From positions 1 to 50,459 of the forward strand of contig CALXOH010000014.1 of assembly GCA_944389975.1 (NCBI GenBank): 50,459 bases of DNA. The letters run 5' to 3'. Both the position numbers and the translations under genes were made by a program. Shown here in pieces: positions 23,147 to 34,280 of this stretch (position 1 is the stretch's first letter; each line of letters begins with the position of its first letter). This DNA is from an uncultured Spirochaetaceae bacterium (lineage in GTDB: Bacteria > Spirochaetota > Spirochaetia > Sphaerochaetales > Sphaerochaetaceae). Under the pieces are notes generated by a model. That model was not told the DNA's origin. It saw only the letters and a program-made list of their open reading frames with translations, and did no database searches.

Positions 23147-23875
23147 GTGGGTGAGCTGCTGACTATCGATAACATTTCGGTCGACTACGGAGCGATCAGA
23201 GCGCTCAAGAGCGTTTCGATGCATGTGAACGAGGGGGATATCGTATGCCTTATCGGTGCAAACGGAGCGGGTAAGAGCACTCTTTTGAAGTCCATAGTGG
23301 GGCTTGTTCCGCTCTCCGAAGGTGAGATTAAATACAAAGGGGAGTTGATCTCCTCTGTAAAGCACAAGGTTTCCACGGACAATATCGCAAAGCGCGGCAT
23401 TGCGCTTGTTCCTGAAGGAAGGCGCGTATTTGCGGACATGACTGTCGAAGAGAACCTTGACATGGGGGCCTTCCTCGTAAAGGATCCTGCCGTCATCGCC
23501 AAGAGAAAGAAGGAGATGTATGAGTTCTTCCCGATTCTCGAAGCTAGGAAGAAGCAGAAGACGAGGAGCCTCTCCGGCGGCGAGCAGCAGATGATGGCGA
23601 TTGCACGTGCACTCATGTCGGCCCCGACGTTGCTTCTTCTCGATGAACCGGGACTGGGCCTTGCCCCGCTGATCGTACAGGAGATATTCCGGAAGATCAC
23701 GCTGATAAACAAAGAGAACAACCTCACTGTGTTCCTTGTCGAGCAGAACGCGCGCATGGCTTTGAAGAATTCGACCGAAGGGTACGTGATGGAGAACGGG
23801 AATATCGTGCTTGAGGCTCCCAGCAAGGACCTTCTGGTCAACGAGAAGGTCAAGAGAGCATACCTCGGGTCATGA
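23147..23875 (+). CDS. livF: Branched-chain amino acid ABC transporter ATPase LivF
   Basis: A 242-residue ATPase starting at GTG 23147, one base after the livG stop. Walker A is GANGAGKSTLL, the ABC signature SLSGGEQQMMAIARAL, Walker B LLLLDEPGLGLAP, and the switch His is replaced by Gln in VEQNA as usual in LivF. PEGRRVFADMTVEENL is a family hallmark. Confidence 0.96.
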   Translation: MGELLTIDNISVDYGAIRALKSVSMHVNEGDIVCLIGANGAGKSTLLKSIVGLVPLSEGEIKYKGELISSVKHKVSTDNIAKRGIALVPEGRRVFADMTVEENLDMGAFLVKDPAVIAKRKKEMYEFFPILEARKKQKTRSLSGGEQQMMAIARALMSAPTLLLLDEPGLGLAPLIVQEIFRKITLINKENNLTVFLVEQNARMALKNSTEGYVMENGNIVLEAPSKDLLVNEKVKRAYLGS

Positions 23876-23931
23876 TAATGTTTTGAACATCTTCGTTTCC
23901 GGCATTAGAATTAGCATAGGAGGATTGAAAG

Positions 23932-24576
23932 ATGACAGTAGAATACAGGATGACGAAAAATCCGGTTACCATCGGGCCGGATGAAAGCATAGTAGAGGCA
24001 TCGGAGTTGATGAAGAAGGAGAAGGTGCACCGTCTTCCCGTCCTCGACAAGGACAAGAAGCTTATAGGCGTCATCTCCGAAAAGGACATTCTGTTTGCAA
24101 GTCCATCCCCTGCATCATCGTTGTCGATACATGAGATGGCTTATCTTCTGAGCCAGCTGACAGTCAGGAAGCTGATGACGAAGAATCCAAGGACGATCAC
24201 GAAAGACGTTCCCGTTGAGGAAGCTGCAAGGATGATGGTTGACGAAGATCTTTCGTGCCTGCCCGTGGTAGAGGGCGATACGCTTGTCGGAATAGTCTCC
24301 AAGAGCGATCTATTCAAGATTCTCATAGAGCTTTTCGGGGCAAGGAACAAGGGCGTGCGTGTCACGTTCTTCTTGGATGACAAACCCGGTCAGATTAGCC
24401 GCGTTTCAAAGCCTGTTTCGGATGCGGGGGAGGATATAATCGCGTTCGGAACGTTCATGGGCACCGATCCGTCGAACAGGCTTTGTACGATGAAGGTTGC
24501 CACCGAGGACAAGGACAAGGTTCTTGAGATCCTCAAACCGGTTGCAAAGTCGATAGAGGACATCAGGATATCCTGA
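23932..24576 (+). CDS. CBS-CBS-ACT domain protein (AcuB-like)
   Basis: A 214-residue cytoplasmic protein with two CBS motifs: residues 5-60 (MTKNPVTIGPDESIVEA ... LIGVISEKDIL) and 75-130 (LMTKNPRTITKDVPVEEA ... LVGIVSKSDL), then an ACT-like domain (residues 138-214: GVRVTFFLDDKPGQISRV). CBS pairs bind adenine nucleotides and ACT domains usually bind amino acids, so it can be read as a sensor coupling energy state and amino acid supply. It lies 56 bases after livF with its own GGAGG. A role in controlling the Liv importer or branched-chain metabolism is inferred from position. Confidence 0.85.
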   Translation: MTVEYRMTKNPVTIGPDESIVEASELMKKEKVHRLPVLDKDKKLIGVISEKDILFASPSPASSLSIHEMAYLLSQLTVRKLMTKNPRTITKDVPVEEAARMMVDEDLSCLPVVEGDTLVGIVSKSDLFKILIELFGARNKGVRVTFFLDDKPGQISRVSKPVSDAGEDIIAFGTFMGTDPSNRLCTMKVATEDKDKVLEILKPVAKSIEDIRIS

Positions 24577-26801
<2,225 letters not shown>

Positions 26802-26805
<4 letters not shown>

Positions 26806-27506
26806 TTCCAATCCTCCCAGAACACTTGATAAGGCGAGGAGGGATCGTCAAGTGGTGTGTTCTTCAGCCTCATCTCAACTTCTCTCATCGTATCAAAAAT
26901 ATTTTTCGATATCATCAACGCGAGTTCTTCTTCATCGATTCCCTTGGCATCCGGGAGTATCACGCCGTAGCCAATCGAGTTGAGGTTGTCGTAATTCTTC
27001 TTTACGTTACGGGTCTCCTCCATAAGCGCAGATAGGGATGATGAAGAGGATTCCTTGCTTTCATCAAGGCTTCCCTTGATTATCGAAAGTATCTCGTCGC
27101 TTCTGTTTTCTTCGTATTCGCTCGATACATACACTCTCAAGTCGAGGTAGTACCCGGGCTCCCGGGAAAGTGTGTATGAATCGGTTCTTATGTACTCGAA
27201 CGCGTTCCGGATGGCTTCGTTCGCCCTCTCTGCGATACTTGTTACGTACTCATGCTCCAGTTTGTCATATAGGGGGAGGTAGTCCTTGTATGTTCTCATC
27301 GAGATGGGAACAAGCGTCATGACATCCTCCCTTGTAATTACAGCCTCCTTTGAAGAAATGGATATGTCGTCGTCTATCAATACGCTTAGAGAGTGCAATA
27401 TCCTCGATGCATCCTCATCTGTGAAGAGCCTTTCGGATGATCGTTCTGTCGAGGTGCATGAGAGTATGAGTAGAATAAGGAAAAACAAAGCGGTCTTCTT
27501 CAGCAT
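26802..27506 (-). CDS. Hypothetical lipoprotein
   Basis: A 234-residue protein with a lipoprotein signal (MLKKTALFFLILLILSC, lipobox LILSC). The mature part is helical and acidic, with long charged stretches (SSEYEENRSDEILSIIKGS). The family is not recognised. An ATG 21 bases further upstream is possible, but the start used gives the normal signal length and has GGAAA before it. The stop overlaps the rarA start, so it heads a two-gene operon with rarA. Confidence 0.7.
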
Positions 27507-27596
27507 ATTTCCAAAATATATACACACTCTTTTCTTTCTGCAAGTTTGGCGCTTTGATATGTTTGTGTTATATTCCTTATAAGGAGAATTATAGTC

Positions 27597-28298
27597 ATGA
27601 GAGACAGTTCAATCCTTCAGAGTGCCGCTTCAAGGGAAAATGCGCTCCTGAAGAACGTATATCTATGGATGATATTGGGTGTGTTTGCATCCGGTGTAGT
27701 CGCATTCCTCGTAAGCGTCAGCCCGGCACTGCAGATGCTGATATTCGGAAATCCAGTTGCGCTTATCGCGATAGTAATCGCTGAGTTTGCATTGGTATTC
27801 TTCCTCTCTGCACGAACTGAAAGAATGTCTTCGGGTGCTGCAATCGCATCTTTTTTGGGTTATGCGGTCCTTACAGGTCTTACGCTCGGCTCTGTTTTCC
27901 TGGTGTTTGCCCCGACAGTGATTGCAAAAGCGTTCATTTCCACTCTTTCCGTATTCGTGGGCGCATCGCTATATGCGACCTTCTCGAAACGCGATGTTCG
28001 GTCATGGGGGCGTTACCTGTTCATGGCGCTTGTCGGAATACTGGTTGCGACTTTGTTGAATTTCTTCTTCCGCTCATCGATGCTCGATTACTTGATCTCC
28101 ATTGCAGGCGTAGTCATCTTCACCCTTCTCACTGTCTGGGATACCAAGAAGATATTGTCCATCAATGAGAACTACGGGATCATGATGACGAACGACGAGT
28201 TGACGAAGATCGGAATACTCGGCGCTTTGGATCTGTACTTGGATTTCATCAACATCTTTTTGTACTTGGTGCAGATCTTCTCCCGCCATGACAACTGA
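27597..28298 (+). CDS. BAX inhibitor-1/YccA (TMBIM) family membrane protein
   Basis: A 233-residue protein with seven hydrophobic helices. The N-terminus (ASRENALLKNVYLWMILGVF) and the C-terminal region (WDTKKILSINENYG ... GALDLYLDFINIFLYLVQIF) are typical of the BAX inhibitor-1 family, including the Asp pair of the pH/Ca2+ sensor (D in WDTKK and in LDLYLDF). Bacterial members are membrane channels or modulators of protease FtsH. AAGGAG lies eight bases before the ATG. Its end overlaps the pseudouridine synthase gene by 11 bases. Confidence 0.9.
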   Translation: MRDSSILQSAASRENALLKNVYLWMILGVFASGVVAFLVSVSPALQMLIFGNPVALIAIVIAEFALVFFLSARTERMSSGAAIASFLGYAVLTGLTLGSVFLVFAPTVIAKAFISTLSVFVGASLYATFSKRDVRSWGRYLFMALVGILVATLLNFFFRSSMLDYLISIAGVVIFTLLTVWDTKKILSINENYGIMMTNDELTKIGILGALDLYLDFINIFLYLVQIFSRHDN

Positions 28299-28938
28299 GA
28301 GGATAGTTTTCACATCGGAAGATTTTCTGATTCTCTATAAGGAGAGCGGCCTTGATACGGTGCCTTTGAAAAGAAGCACCGGGCCGACTCTCCTTTCTTT
28401 TGCAGCTGAAGAATACCCCGAAGTTGCCGCACCGTTTTCCGATAACTATTGGGAGGGCGGGGTACTCCACCGCCTCGACAGAGGCACTTCGGGCCTTGTT
28501 CTCGTGGCAAGGAAGAAAAGCTTTTTCGACAAGATGATCGAAGAGCAGAGGAAAGGGCGCTTTGAAAAGCGCTACGTTGCAGTCACTGATGAAAGGAACG
28601 ATCCCCTTCCCCCGGGCTTTCCCCATTGCCCGTTCGAGTTCACCCCATCTTTGATCTCTTCATCGTTCAGAGCGTACGGGGTAGGTCGGAAGGAAGTAAG
28701 GCCCGTTCTTTCTGATGGCAAAGTGTATTATACGAAGATTACCGGAATTGAAGGGAAACGGGTTTTCGTAACCCTTCGTTCGGGCTTCAGACATCAGATC
28801 AGGGCGCACCTTGCATGGCTTTCGCACCCGATCGACGGGGATGAATTATACAAAGGGAGATATGCAGAAAGGCTTATGCTCGAGAGCACGGGGCTTTCAT
28901 TCTTGGGCTTCACTTATGATATAAAGCCTGAAATCTGA
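28288..28938 (+). CDS. RluA family RNA pseudouridine synthase
   Basis: A 216-residue enzyme that isomerises uridine in rRNA or tRNA. The catalytic motif is GVLHRLDRGTSGLVLVAR, with the active Asp in HRLDRGTSG; later motifs are RYVAVTDE and SGFRHQIRAHLAWLSHPIDGD. It lacks an N-terminal S4 domain, so it is the short RluA/RluC-like form. Target site unknown. The start lies inside the end of the upstream gene. Confidence 0.92.
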   Translation: MTTERIVFTSEDFLILYKESGLDTVPLKRSTGPTLLSFAAEEYPEVAAPFSDNYWEGGVLHRLDRGTSGLVLVARKKSFFDKMIEEQRKGRFEKRYVAVTDERNDPLPPGFPHCPFEFTPSLISSSFRAYGVGRKEVRPVLSDGKVYYTKITGIEGKRVFVTLRSGFRHQIRAHLAWLSHPIDGDELYKGRYAERLMLESTGLSFLGFTYDIKPEI

Positions 28939-29157
28939 TTATTCTTCTTCGATCGTTTCAGTCTTCAGTACCGGGTCGTCTGCATCGCTCGTGACTTTCT
29001 CAACCCTTCGTTCAAGCTCGGTAAGCTTCTTGTTGAGCTTCTTTGCCAGCGTTGCAGCTTCCTCGTAGATTGCTATCGACTCCTCAAGCGGCGTTTTCTC
29101 ATCCTTGAGTCTCTCCGTAAGTTTCTCAAGTTTTTCAAGTTCTTCTTCAAATGTCAT
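28939..29157 (-). CDS. xseB: Exonuclease VII small subunit
   Basis: A 72-residue helical protein. TFEEELEKLEKLTERLKDEK and PLEESIAIYEEAATLAKKLN match XseB, several copies of which coat the large subunit. It follows xseA with a 4-base overlap and abuts the convergent pseudouridine synthase gene directly. Confidence 0.94.
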   Translation of the reverse strand: MTFEEELEKLEKLTERLKDEKTPLEESIAIYEEAATLAKKLNKKLTELERRVEKVTSDADDPVLKTETIEEE

Positions 29158-30563
29158 TTCCCTGTTTTCTCCTTTACCTTTATTGCTACTTTTCCTTCTT
29201 TCAGCGTCAAGAGAAGCTTTTCATCGTTTTTGATCATCTCAGGCGATATTACTACATCTCCGTTTTCATTTTGGATTATGGAGTACCCTCGTGAGAGCAC
29301 TTTCATCGGAGATAGCGCTTCCATCTCCTTCTTCAATCCCGTAAGCACGTGCCCGGCTCCGGATAGCTTCATCGATGCGGCAGAAGAGAGCGAATCGGAA
29401 TTTCCTTTGAGCCTCATCCTCATTTCTTTCAAGCGTCCTGAGAGGAAGTAGTCCTCTTCACTCCATGATGCTTCAAGGAGAAGTTTTCTTCTCTCTTTCT
29501 TCATCAGAAGAGCCCGCTTTATCTCTTCTGAGAGGGTATCGATCTCCCTCAGCCTTCCCGATATCCCGTTCTCAAGCTTTACCTTGTACTTCCCGACATC
29601 CTCGATTTTTAATCCGAATGCGTAGATCCTCTTCAAGAGAGGGGCTTCAGAGATGCTTTTCTCCTTCAGCTTCTTTTCGGACATGAAAAGCTTTTCAGTT
29701 ACTCCATGCTTCAGATCATCCCTGATCTTCGACAGCCTCTCCGCCCTGAGCCATGCCGTCTCAGTCACTATTTCGGCTGCTGCGGACGGGGTGGGTGCCC
29801 TTTTGTCTGCAACAAGGTCTGATAACGGCATGTCGGTCTCATGACCTACGGCGCTCACTACTGGGATCCTGCTTTCGTGTATCGCTTCGATCACTTCCCG
29901 CGACGAGTAGGGGAGCAGGTCCTCCTCCGATCCACCGCCGCGTCCGACGATCAAAACATCAATGACGGACGAGAACATGTTTGCGTTCCTGATTCTATTT
30001 GCAATCGATACATCAGCACCCTCTCCCTGCACCATGGAAGGAAAGAGGATTATGTTTATTCCGGGAGCGCGCCGCTTCGTCACGTTCAATATGTCGTGGA
30101 AGACAGCCCCGGATTCGCTTGTGACTACTCCGATTGTCTTTATCTCGTCCGGTATCTTCTTCTTTATGCTCTCATCGAAGTATCCGAGGCTCTGATAGTA
30201 CGCTCTTCGCTTTTCGATCTCTATACGGATATCCCCCTCTCCCTTATTCTCAAGCCTTTTGACATTGAAAGAGAGTGAACCACCTTTGGCCCAGAAAGAG
30301 AGGTTCCCGGATACTACGACGAAGTCGCCGTTCCCTGGTGGCTTGGTCCTCCAGTTATCCCCGCGGAAGAACGTACAGGAGAGGATGCTTCCATCCCTGT
30401 CCTTCAGAGAGAAATACCAGTGCTTCGACTGGTTCGTCTTGAAGTTCGCAACTTCCCCTTCTACCGAAAGTCCGAAGAAAAGTTCATCGACCGTCGATGC
30501 TATGATCTTGTCTATTTCGCTGACCGTGAATATTTTGTCTGCCAGAGGGTTTTCCAATCTCAT
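29154..30563 (-). CDS. xseA: Exonuclease VII large subunit
   Basis: A 469-residue nuclease subunit that degrades single-stranded DNA. The N-terminal OB fold is FTVSEIDKIIASTVDELFFG ... VEGEVANFKTNQSKHWYFSLKD, and the catalytic core contains GVVTSESGAVFHDILNV, RGGGSEEDL, VVSAVGHETDMPLSDLVADKRAPTPSAAAE-type sequence, with a coiled-coil C-terminus. The ATG at 30563 is the best start by family length. It lies directly after the terminator of the ferredoxin gene and has no clear ribosome-binding site, so its promoter and initiation are unclear. Confidence 0.93.
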   Translation of the reverse strand: MRLENPLADKIFTVSEIDKIIASTVDELFFGLSVEGEVANFKTNQSKHWYFSLKDRDGSILSCTFFRGDNWRTKPPGNGDFVVVSGNLSFWAKGGSLSFNVKRLENKGEGDIRIEIEKRRAYYQSLGYFDESIKKKIPDEIKTIGVVTSESGAVFHDILNVTKRRAPGINIILFPSMVQGEGADVSIANRIRNANMFSSVIDVLIVGRGGGSEEDLLPYSSREVIEAIHESRIPVVSAVGHETDMPLSDLVADKRAPTPSAAAEIVTETAWLRAERLSKIRDDLKHGVTEKLFMSEKKLKEKSISEAPLLKRIYAFGLKIEDVGKYKVKLENGISGRLREIDTLSEEIKRALLMKKERRKLLLEASWSEEDYFLSGRLKEMRMRLKGNSDSLSSAASMKLSGAGHVLTGLKKEMEALSPMKVLSRGYSIIQNENGDVVISPEMIKNDEKLLLTLKEGKVAIKVKEKTGK

Positions 30564-30564
30564 G

Positions 30565-30594
30565 ATAAAAACAAAAGGGTACCACATGGTACCC
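30565..30594 (-). terminator. Terminator of the ferredoxin gene
   Basis: On the minus strand GGGTACC/GGTACCC with a 4-nt loop is followed by TTTTGTTTTT. It ends two bases before the xseA ATG, so readthrough or a promoter inside this hairpin is needed for xseA. Confidence 0.88.
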
Positions 30595-30615
30595 TTCAAT
30601 ACCTTCTAAAAGGCA

Positions 30616-30783
30616 TTACTCCTCAACGATTGCACCTGTGGGGCAAACGCTTGCGCATGTTCCGCAAGAGATGCATACATCTGCATCAATTGAGTATGTG
30701 TCTCCCTCGGAGATAGCTCCTACCGGGCACTCACCCTGGCAAGTTCCGCATGCAACACATGTGTCAGTGATCTTGTAAGCCAT
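30616..30783 (-). CDS. 2[4Fe-4S] ferredoxin
   Basis: A 55-residue clostridial-type ferredoxin. Both cluster motifs are complete: CVACGTCQGECP (about residues 9-20) and CISCGTCASVCP (about residues 37-48), each C-x2-C-x2-C-x3-C-P. It carries low-potential electrons in the cytoplasm for anaerobic redox enzymes. GAGGAG lies eight bases before the ATG, a near-perfect promoter lies upstream and a terminator downstream, so it is a single-gene, strongly expressed unit. Confidence 0.95.
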   Translation of the reverse strand: MAYKITDTCVACGTCQGECPVGAISEGDTYSIDADVCISCGTCASVCPTGAIVEE

Positions 30784-30825
30784 AATATTACTCCTCTTGG
30801 ATTTTCATCCTTTAGCTTTTCCTTA

Positions 30826-30854
30826 ATTATAAAATCCAAGGCGCAAATCGTCAA
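30826..30854 (-). promoter_or_regulatory. Near-consensus promoter of the ferredoxin gene
   Basis: On the minus strand TTGACG (30849-30854) and TATAAT (30826-30831) are separated by exactly 17 bases, 43 bases before the ATG. This is the best sigma-70 match in the window. Confidence 0.85.
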
Positions 30855-31049
30855 TTGGAGCGGGGGGATGAAAGAGCTCGAAGAAGCAACGTAAGAAAGC
30901 GCACGAAGTGAATGTATATGATATCGAAGATATGTATAAATACATTTATATACGTACTAATATATGTATAAAATAATATAAATATTGTTTACTTTTATAT
31001 CCCATTGCATCTTCTCTTTCATGGCATTAGACTTTGCACGGGTATTCTT
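30855..31049. other. AT-rich intergenic stretch with a repeated decamer
   Basis: No gene. TATGTATAAA occurs at 30931-30940 and 30963-30972, 32 bp apart, within a run of TA-rich sequence to about 30990. It may be promoter or operator DNA for the downstream lipoprotein gene. Confidence 0.4.
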
Positions 31050-31997
31050 ATGAAAACGCTTCTAATACTTCTTTTTTCCGTTCTTTTGATTTTCTCGTCA
31101 TGCGAGATTGACAACGCCGGTAGGATAATGGACATTTCGGAACTAAACGCATCGGTTTCTTCTGCAATCGAATACGCGGGGGAGAACCCGAACGTAGTGG
31201 GAGGCGCGCTCGTTCCGAGGTTCATAGACGGGCAGTTGGTGAACATGTATGTTCATGAGATGGGTGATAGATGCAACGTGCTGTTCTCAAGCTACCTCGT
31301 CGAATATGATTCGATCAATCCGAGCTTGACACAATATGTAGAGGAGCAAGGTGTCGAGAATGCACTTTTCCATCACGAATACAACGTCGAGATGAAAGAG
31401 GATAAGAAGTACGTGGAGTTTGCAATCTACAGCGACATCGAAACAGGAATTCCACTGATCTATGAATTGAGGATCGGGTATTACCCGGGAGAAAGATTCG
31501 ACGGAAGCTGGTACGCCAAAAGCAGGGAGTTCAATTCTTCGTTCACTTACGATTATCAATCGGGGGAAACGATCGATTTGGGTTACGTTTCCGACAGCGA
31601 GAGTGACAAAGAGAGGACGAGGTTCACTTCCCGGTCCGTTTTCCTTCCGGAAGGCATCGATGATTCGATTGCATTCACCCTCGATGTGACAGCACTTGAA
31701 GAGTGCAATCTCCATGCATACTGGAAAGGGAAGGAGGCCGTATCCGAAGTTCCCGCGGGAGAATCGAAATACGCGCTTGTCGACTTTTATGACATTCAGA
31801 AAGAGGATTTGTCGAAAGACGGACAATTTATATTCCTTTTGGAGAAAGACGGGGCGATCCTGGACTCGTTCATCGTCAACCCTCACACCGATTCAGGGCT
31901 TGTGATCCTCATTCGAAAAGGTGAGATGGAGATTCCCGAAGGATACGAGATGCTTGATGCGATAGCCGTTCCCGAGGAACCTGGGGAAGGAGTTTAA
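31050..31997 (+). CDS. Hypothetical lipoprotein
   Basis: A 315-residue protein with a lipoprotein signal (MKTLLILLFSVLLIFSSC; lipobox IFSSC) followed by a beta-rich mature part with many aromatic and acidic residues (FDGSWYAKSREFNSSFTYDY). The family is not recognised. The internal ATG at 31050 is taken because it gives a normal signal peptide; an in-frame ATG at 31005 would add 15 residues. Neither has a strong ribosome-binding site. It probably faces the periplasm or the cell surface. Confidence 0.65.
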   Translation: MKTLLILLFSVLLIFSSCEIDNAGRIMDISELNASVSSAIEYAGENPNVVGGALVPRFIDGQLVNMYVHEMGDRCNVLFSSYLVEYDSINPSLTQYVEEQGVENALFHHEYNVEMKEDKKYVEFAIYSDIETGIPLIYELRIGYYPGERFDGSWYAKSREFNSSFTYDYQSGETIDLGYVSDSESDKERTRFTSRSVFLPEGIDDSIAFTLDVTALEECNLHAYWKGKEAVSEVPAGESKYALVDFYDIQKEDLSKDGQFIFLLEKDGAILDSFIVNPHTDSGLVILIRKGEMEIPEGYEMLDAIAVPEEPGEGV

Positions 31998-32033
31998 TGC
32001 TTCAGGCCCTTTCTAATCTCCTTCCACTTTTGC

Positions 32034-32039
32034 TATAAT
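32034..32039 (+). promoter_or_regulatory. -10 element directly before topB
   Basis: A perfect TATAAT ends seven bases before the GTG start of topB. Transcription would begin at or within one or two bases of the start codon. The -35 region (about 32010-32016) is weak. Confidence 0.45.
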
Positions 32040-32046
32040 CCGGCAC

Positions 32047-34278
32047 GTGAAAAAACTTGTAATTGCAGAAAAACCGTCGGTTGGAAGGGAGATAGCAAAA
32101 GCGCTCTCCCTGATGGAGAAAGGCAAGGGCTATGTCGAAGGCCCGGAGTATATAGTCACTTGGGCACTCGGGCACCTTGTGGAACTTGCAGAGCCGAGTC
32201 ATTACAGCCCTGAGTACAAAAGGTGGTCGCTTTCGACTTTGCCGATGCTTCCTGATAAGCTTGACGAAGTCGTAATAGAGGATACAAGGGAGCAATTCGA
32301 GATAATCTCATCCCTTCTACATAGAAGTGACGTCTCCTCTTGTGTCATTGCAACCGATGCAGGGCGCGAGGGGGAGCTTGTTGCCCGCTGGATACTCAAG
32401 CTTGCAGGGTACGAAGGGACGATCGAGAGGCTTTGGATATCAAGCCAGACGGAGCTTGCAATCAAAGAGGGCTTTATGAACCTCCGCCCGGGGAACGAAT
32501 ACGACAACCTATACCACGCTGCAGAGTGCAGGGCCATGGCAGACTGGTACGTGGGAATGAACGTGACAAGGGCCCTTACCTGTTTCTACGATGCAAGGAT
32601 ATCCGCAGGGCGTGTGCAGACTCCTACTTTGTCGATTCTCACTACACGAGAGGACGAGAGGGATGAATTCCTCGGATCTTACTATTACACTGCGCGCGGG
32701 AACTTCGGGCTATTCAGCGCATCATACTATCCCGAGGAGAATTCAATAAGGTTCACTGATGATGAGCGTGCTGAGAAACTTTCCGGTATGAACGGAAGGA
32801 AGGGTGTTGTCGAGAGTTTGGAAGAGGAAGAGAAGAAAGTGGAGGTTCCCCTTGCATACGATCTGACAGAGCTGCAGCGTGATGCGAACGCTACTTTGGG
32901 TTTCAGCGCAAAGGAGACTCTGGATACGTTGCAAAGCCTTTACGAGGTACACAAGGTGGTAACTTATCCGAGGACCGATTCAAGGTACATCACTCACGAC
33001 ATAGTCCCGACATTGCCAGACAGGTTGAAAGCGCTTTCGGATACAGTGTTCGGAATCCAGGTGGAGGAATACCTTTCAGTTGGGTTCAGAAAGGACAACC
33101 CGAGGTTCGTGGACGACGGAAAGGTAGGGGATCACCATGCGATAATCCCCACGGAAAAGAAGGTCGATACATCGAAGTTCTCTCCCGAAGAGGAGAAGCT
33201 TTGGAAATTGATCGCAACCCGATTTCTGGAAGTGCTCGGCGAGGATTACAGGTACAAGACCACAACTTGCACCCTTGATGTCGACGGATACAAATTCAAA
33301 ACCCGTGTCTCAGAGCCGATACTCAAAGGCTTCAGGAATGTTTCGATCTCAAGCGGGGTGAAAAGTACCGCCCCAGAGGATGACTCGAGTGACGTCAGCT
33401 ATGCGATTCTTTCGATGAAGAAAGGTGATGAAGTGACATTGGAGAGCGTGAAGGTCAGGAAGAATGCGACGACTCCCCCTGAGCGGTACACCGAGGGAAG
33501 CCTGCTATCTGCAATGGAGCATGCAGGGCGCTTTGCAGATGACGAGAAGGCGAAGGAGAACCTTTCGAACGGACTGGGGACGCCGGCAACCCGCGCAGAC
33601 ATCATCGAAAAGCTCGTTCAGAACATGTACGTGGAACGTGACGGGAAATACCTCGTGCCTACCGCAAAGGGACGGGAGGTCGTGCGCCTTGCGCCGGCTG
33701 TGCTACGCAGTCCCGATCTGACCGGGAAGTGGGAGGCAAGGCTTGAAGGGATAAAGAGCGGGAAGGAGGATCCGGAGGCATTCGTGTCAGATATCAAAAG
33801 AATGGCGAAGGACCTCGTGGTCGAAGTCGAGAAAAGCACGCTCAAGTTCTCTCCATCGTTCCCGGACGGTAAGAAGTGCCCGTACTGCGGAAGCGAGATG
33901 ATGAAGGCGAAGGACAAGGACGGCTCGATGCACTACATCTGCCAGCGCCTCTCATGCCAGTACGAAGAGAGGGAAGTGAAGATCAAGATCGCTTCAGCCC
34001 AGACCAGAAGCACCGTGAGCCAGAAGCTTCCAGACGGCAAGGTCCGCGTAGTCTTGAAGAAAAGCCAGGTGAAGGCCCCGGCTGTCTACGAGACTAGAAT
34101 CGAAGTCGTACGGGAGTCCAAGAGGAAAGGTCGCGGTGAAAGGTATGAAGAGAGAAGGCCACGCGAAAACAGCTACCAGGGAAGGGGAAGCGGCGACTTC
34201 TCCGGAGGAACGATGGCGGATTTCTTCAAGAAGAGTTTGGAAAAGCAGAAGATGCGCGATGAAAGGAAGCGCAGGTAG
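32047..34278 (+). CDS. topB: DNA topoisomerase III (type IA)
   Basis: A 743-residue enzyme that passes single strands of DNA and resolves recombination and replication intermediates. The Toprim domain shows KKLVIAEKPSVGREIAKAL and the acidic triad ATDAGREGELVARW; the nucleophile is Tyr307 in VVTYPRTDSRYI. QTPTLSIL and GDHHAIIPTEK are TopB signatures. After residue 610 a Cys4 zinc finger (KKCPYCGSEMM ... YICQRLSCQYEE) and a basic Arg/Lys-rich tail follow. The GTG at 32047 is the only start keeping the first strand. It is present in addition to the topoisomerase I expected elsewhere. Confidence 0.93.
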   Translation: MKKLVIAEKPSVGREIAKALSLMEKGKGYVEGPEYIVTWALGHLVELAEPSHYSPEYKRWSLSTLPMLPDKLDEVVIEDTREQFEIISSLLHRSDVSSCVIATDAGREGELVARWILKLAGYEGTIERLWISSQTELAIKEGFMNLRPGNEYDNLYHAAECRAMADWYVGMNVTRALTCFYDARISAGRVQTPTLSILTTREDERDEFLGSYYYTARGNFGLFSASYYPEENSIRFTDDERAEKLSGMNGRKGVVESLEEEEKKVEVPLAYDLTELQRDANATLGFSAKETLDTLQSLYEVHKVVTYPRTDSRYITHDIVPTLPDRLKALSDTVFGIQVEEYLSVGFRKDNPRFVDDGKVGDHHAIIPTEKKVDTSKFSPEEEKLWKLIATRFLEVLGEDYRYKTTTCTLDVDGYKFKTRVSEPILKGFRNVSISSGVKSTAPEDDSSDVSYAILSMKKGDEVTLESVKVRKNATTPPERYTEGSLLSAMEHAGRFADDEKAKENLSNGLGTPATRADIIEKLVQNMYVERDGKYLVPTAKGREVVRLAPAVLRSPDLTGKWEARLEGIKSGKEDPEAFVSDIKRMAKDLVVEVEKSTLKFSPSFPDGKKCPYCGSEMMKAKDKDGSMHYICQRLSCQYEEREVKIKIASAQTRSTVSQKLPDGKVRVVLKKSQVKAPAVYETRIEVVRESKRKGRGERYEERRPRENSYQGRGSGDFSGGTMADFFKKSLEKQKMRDERKRR

Positions 34279-34280
34279 GC

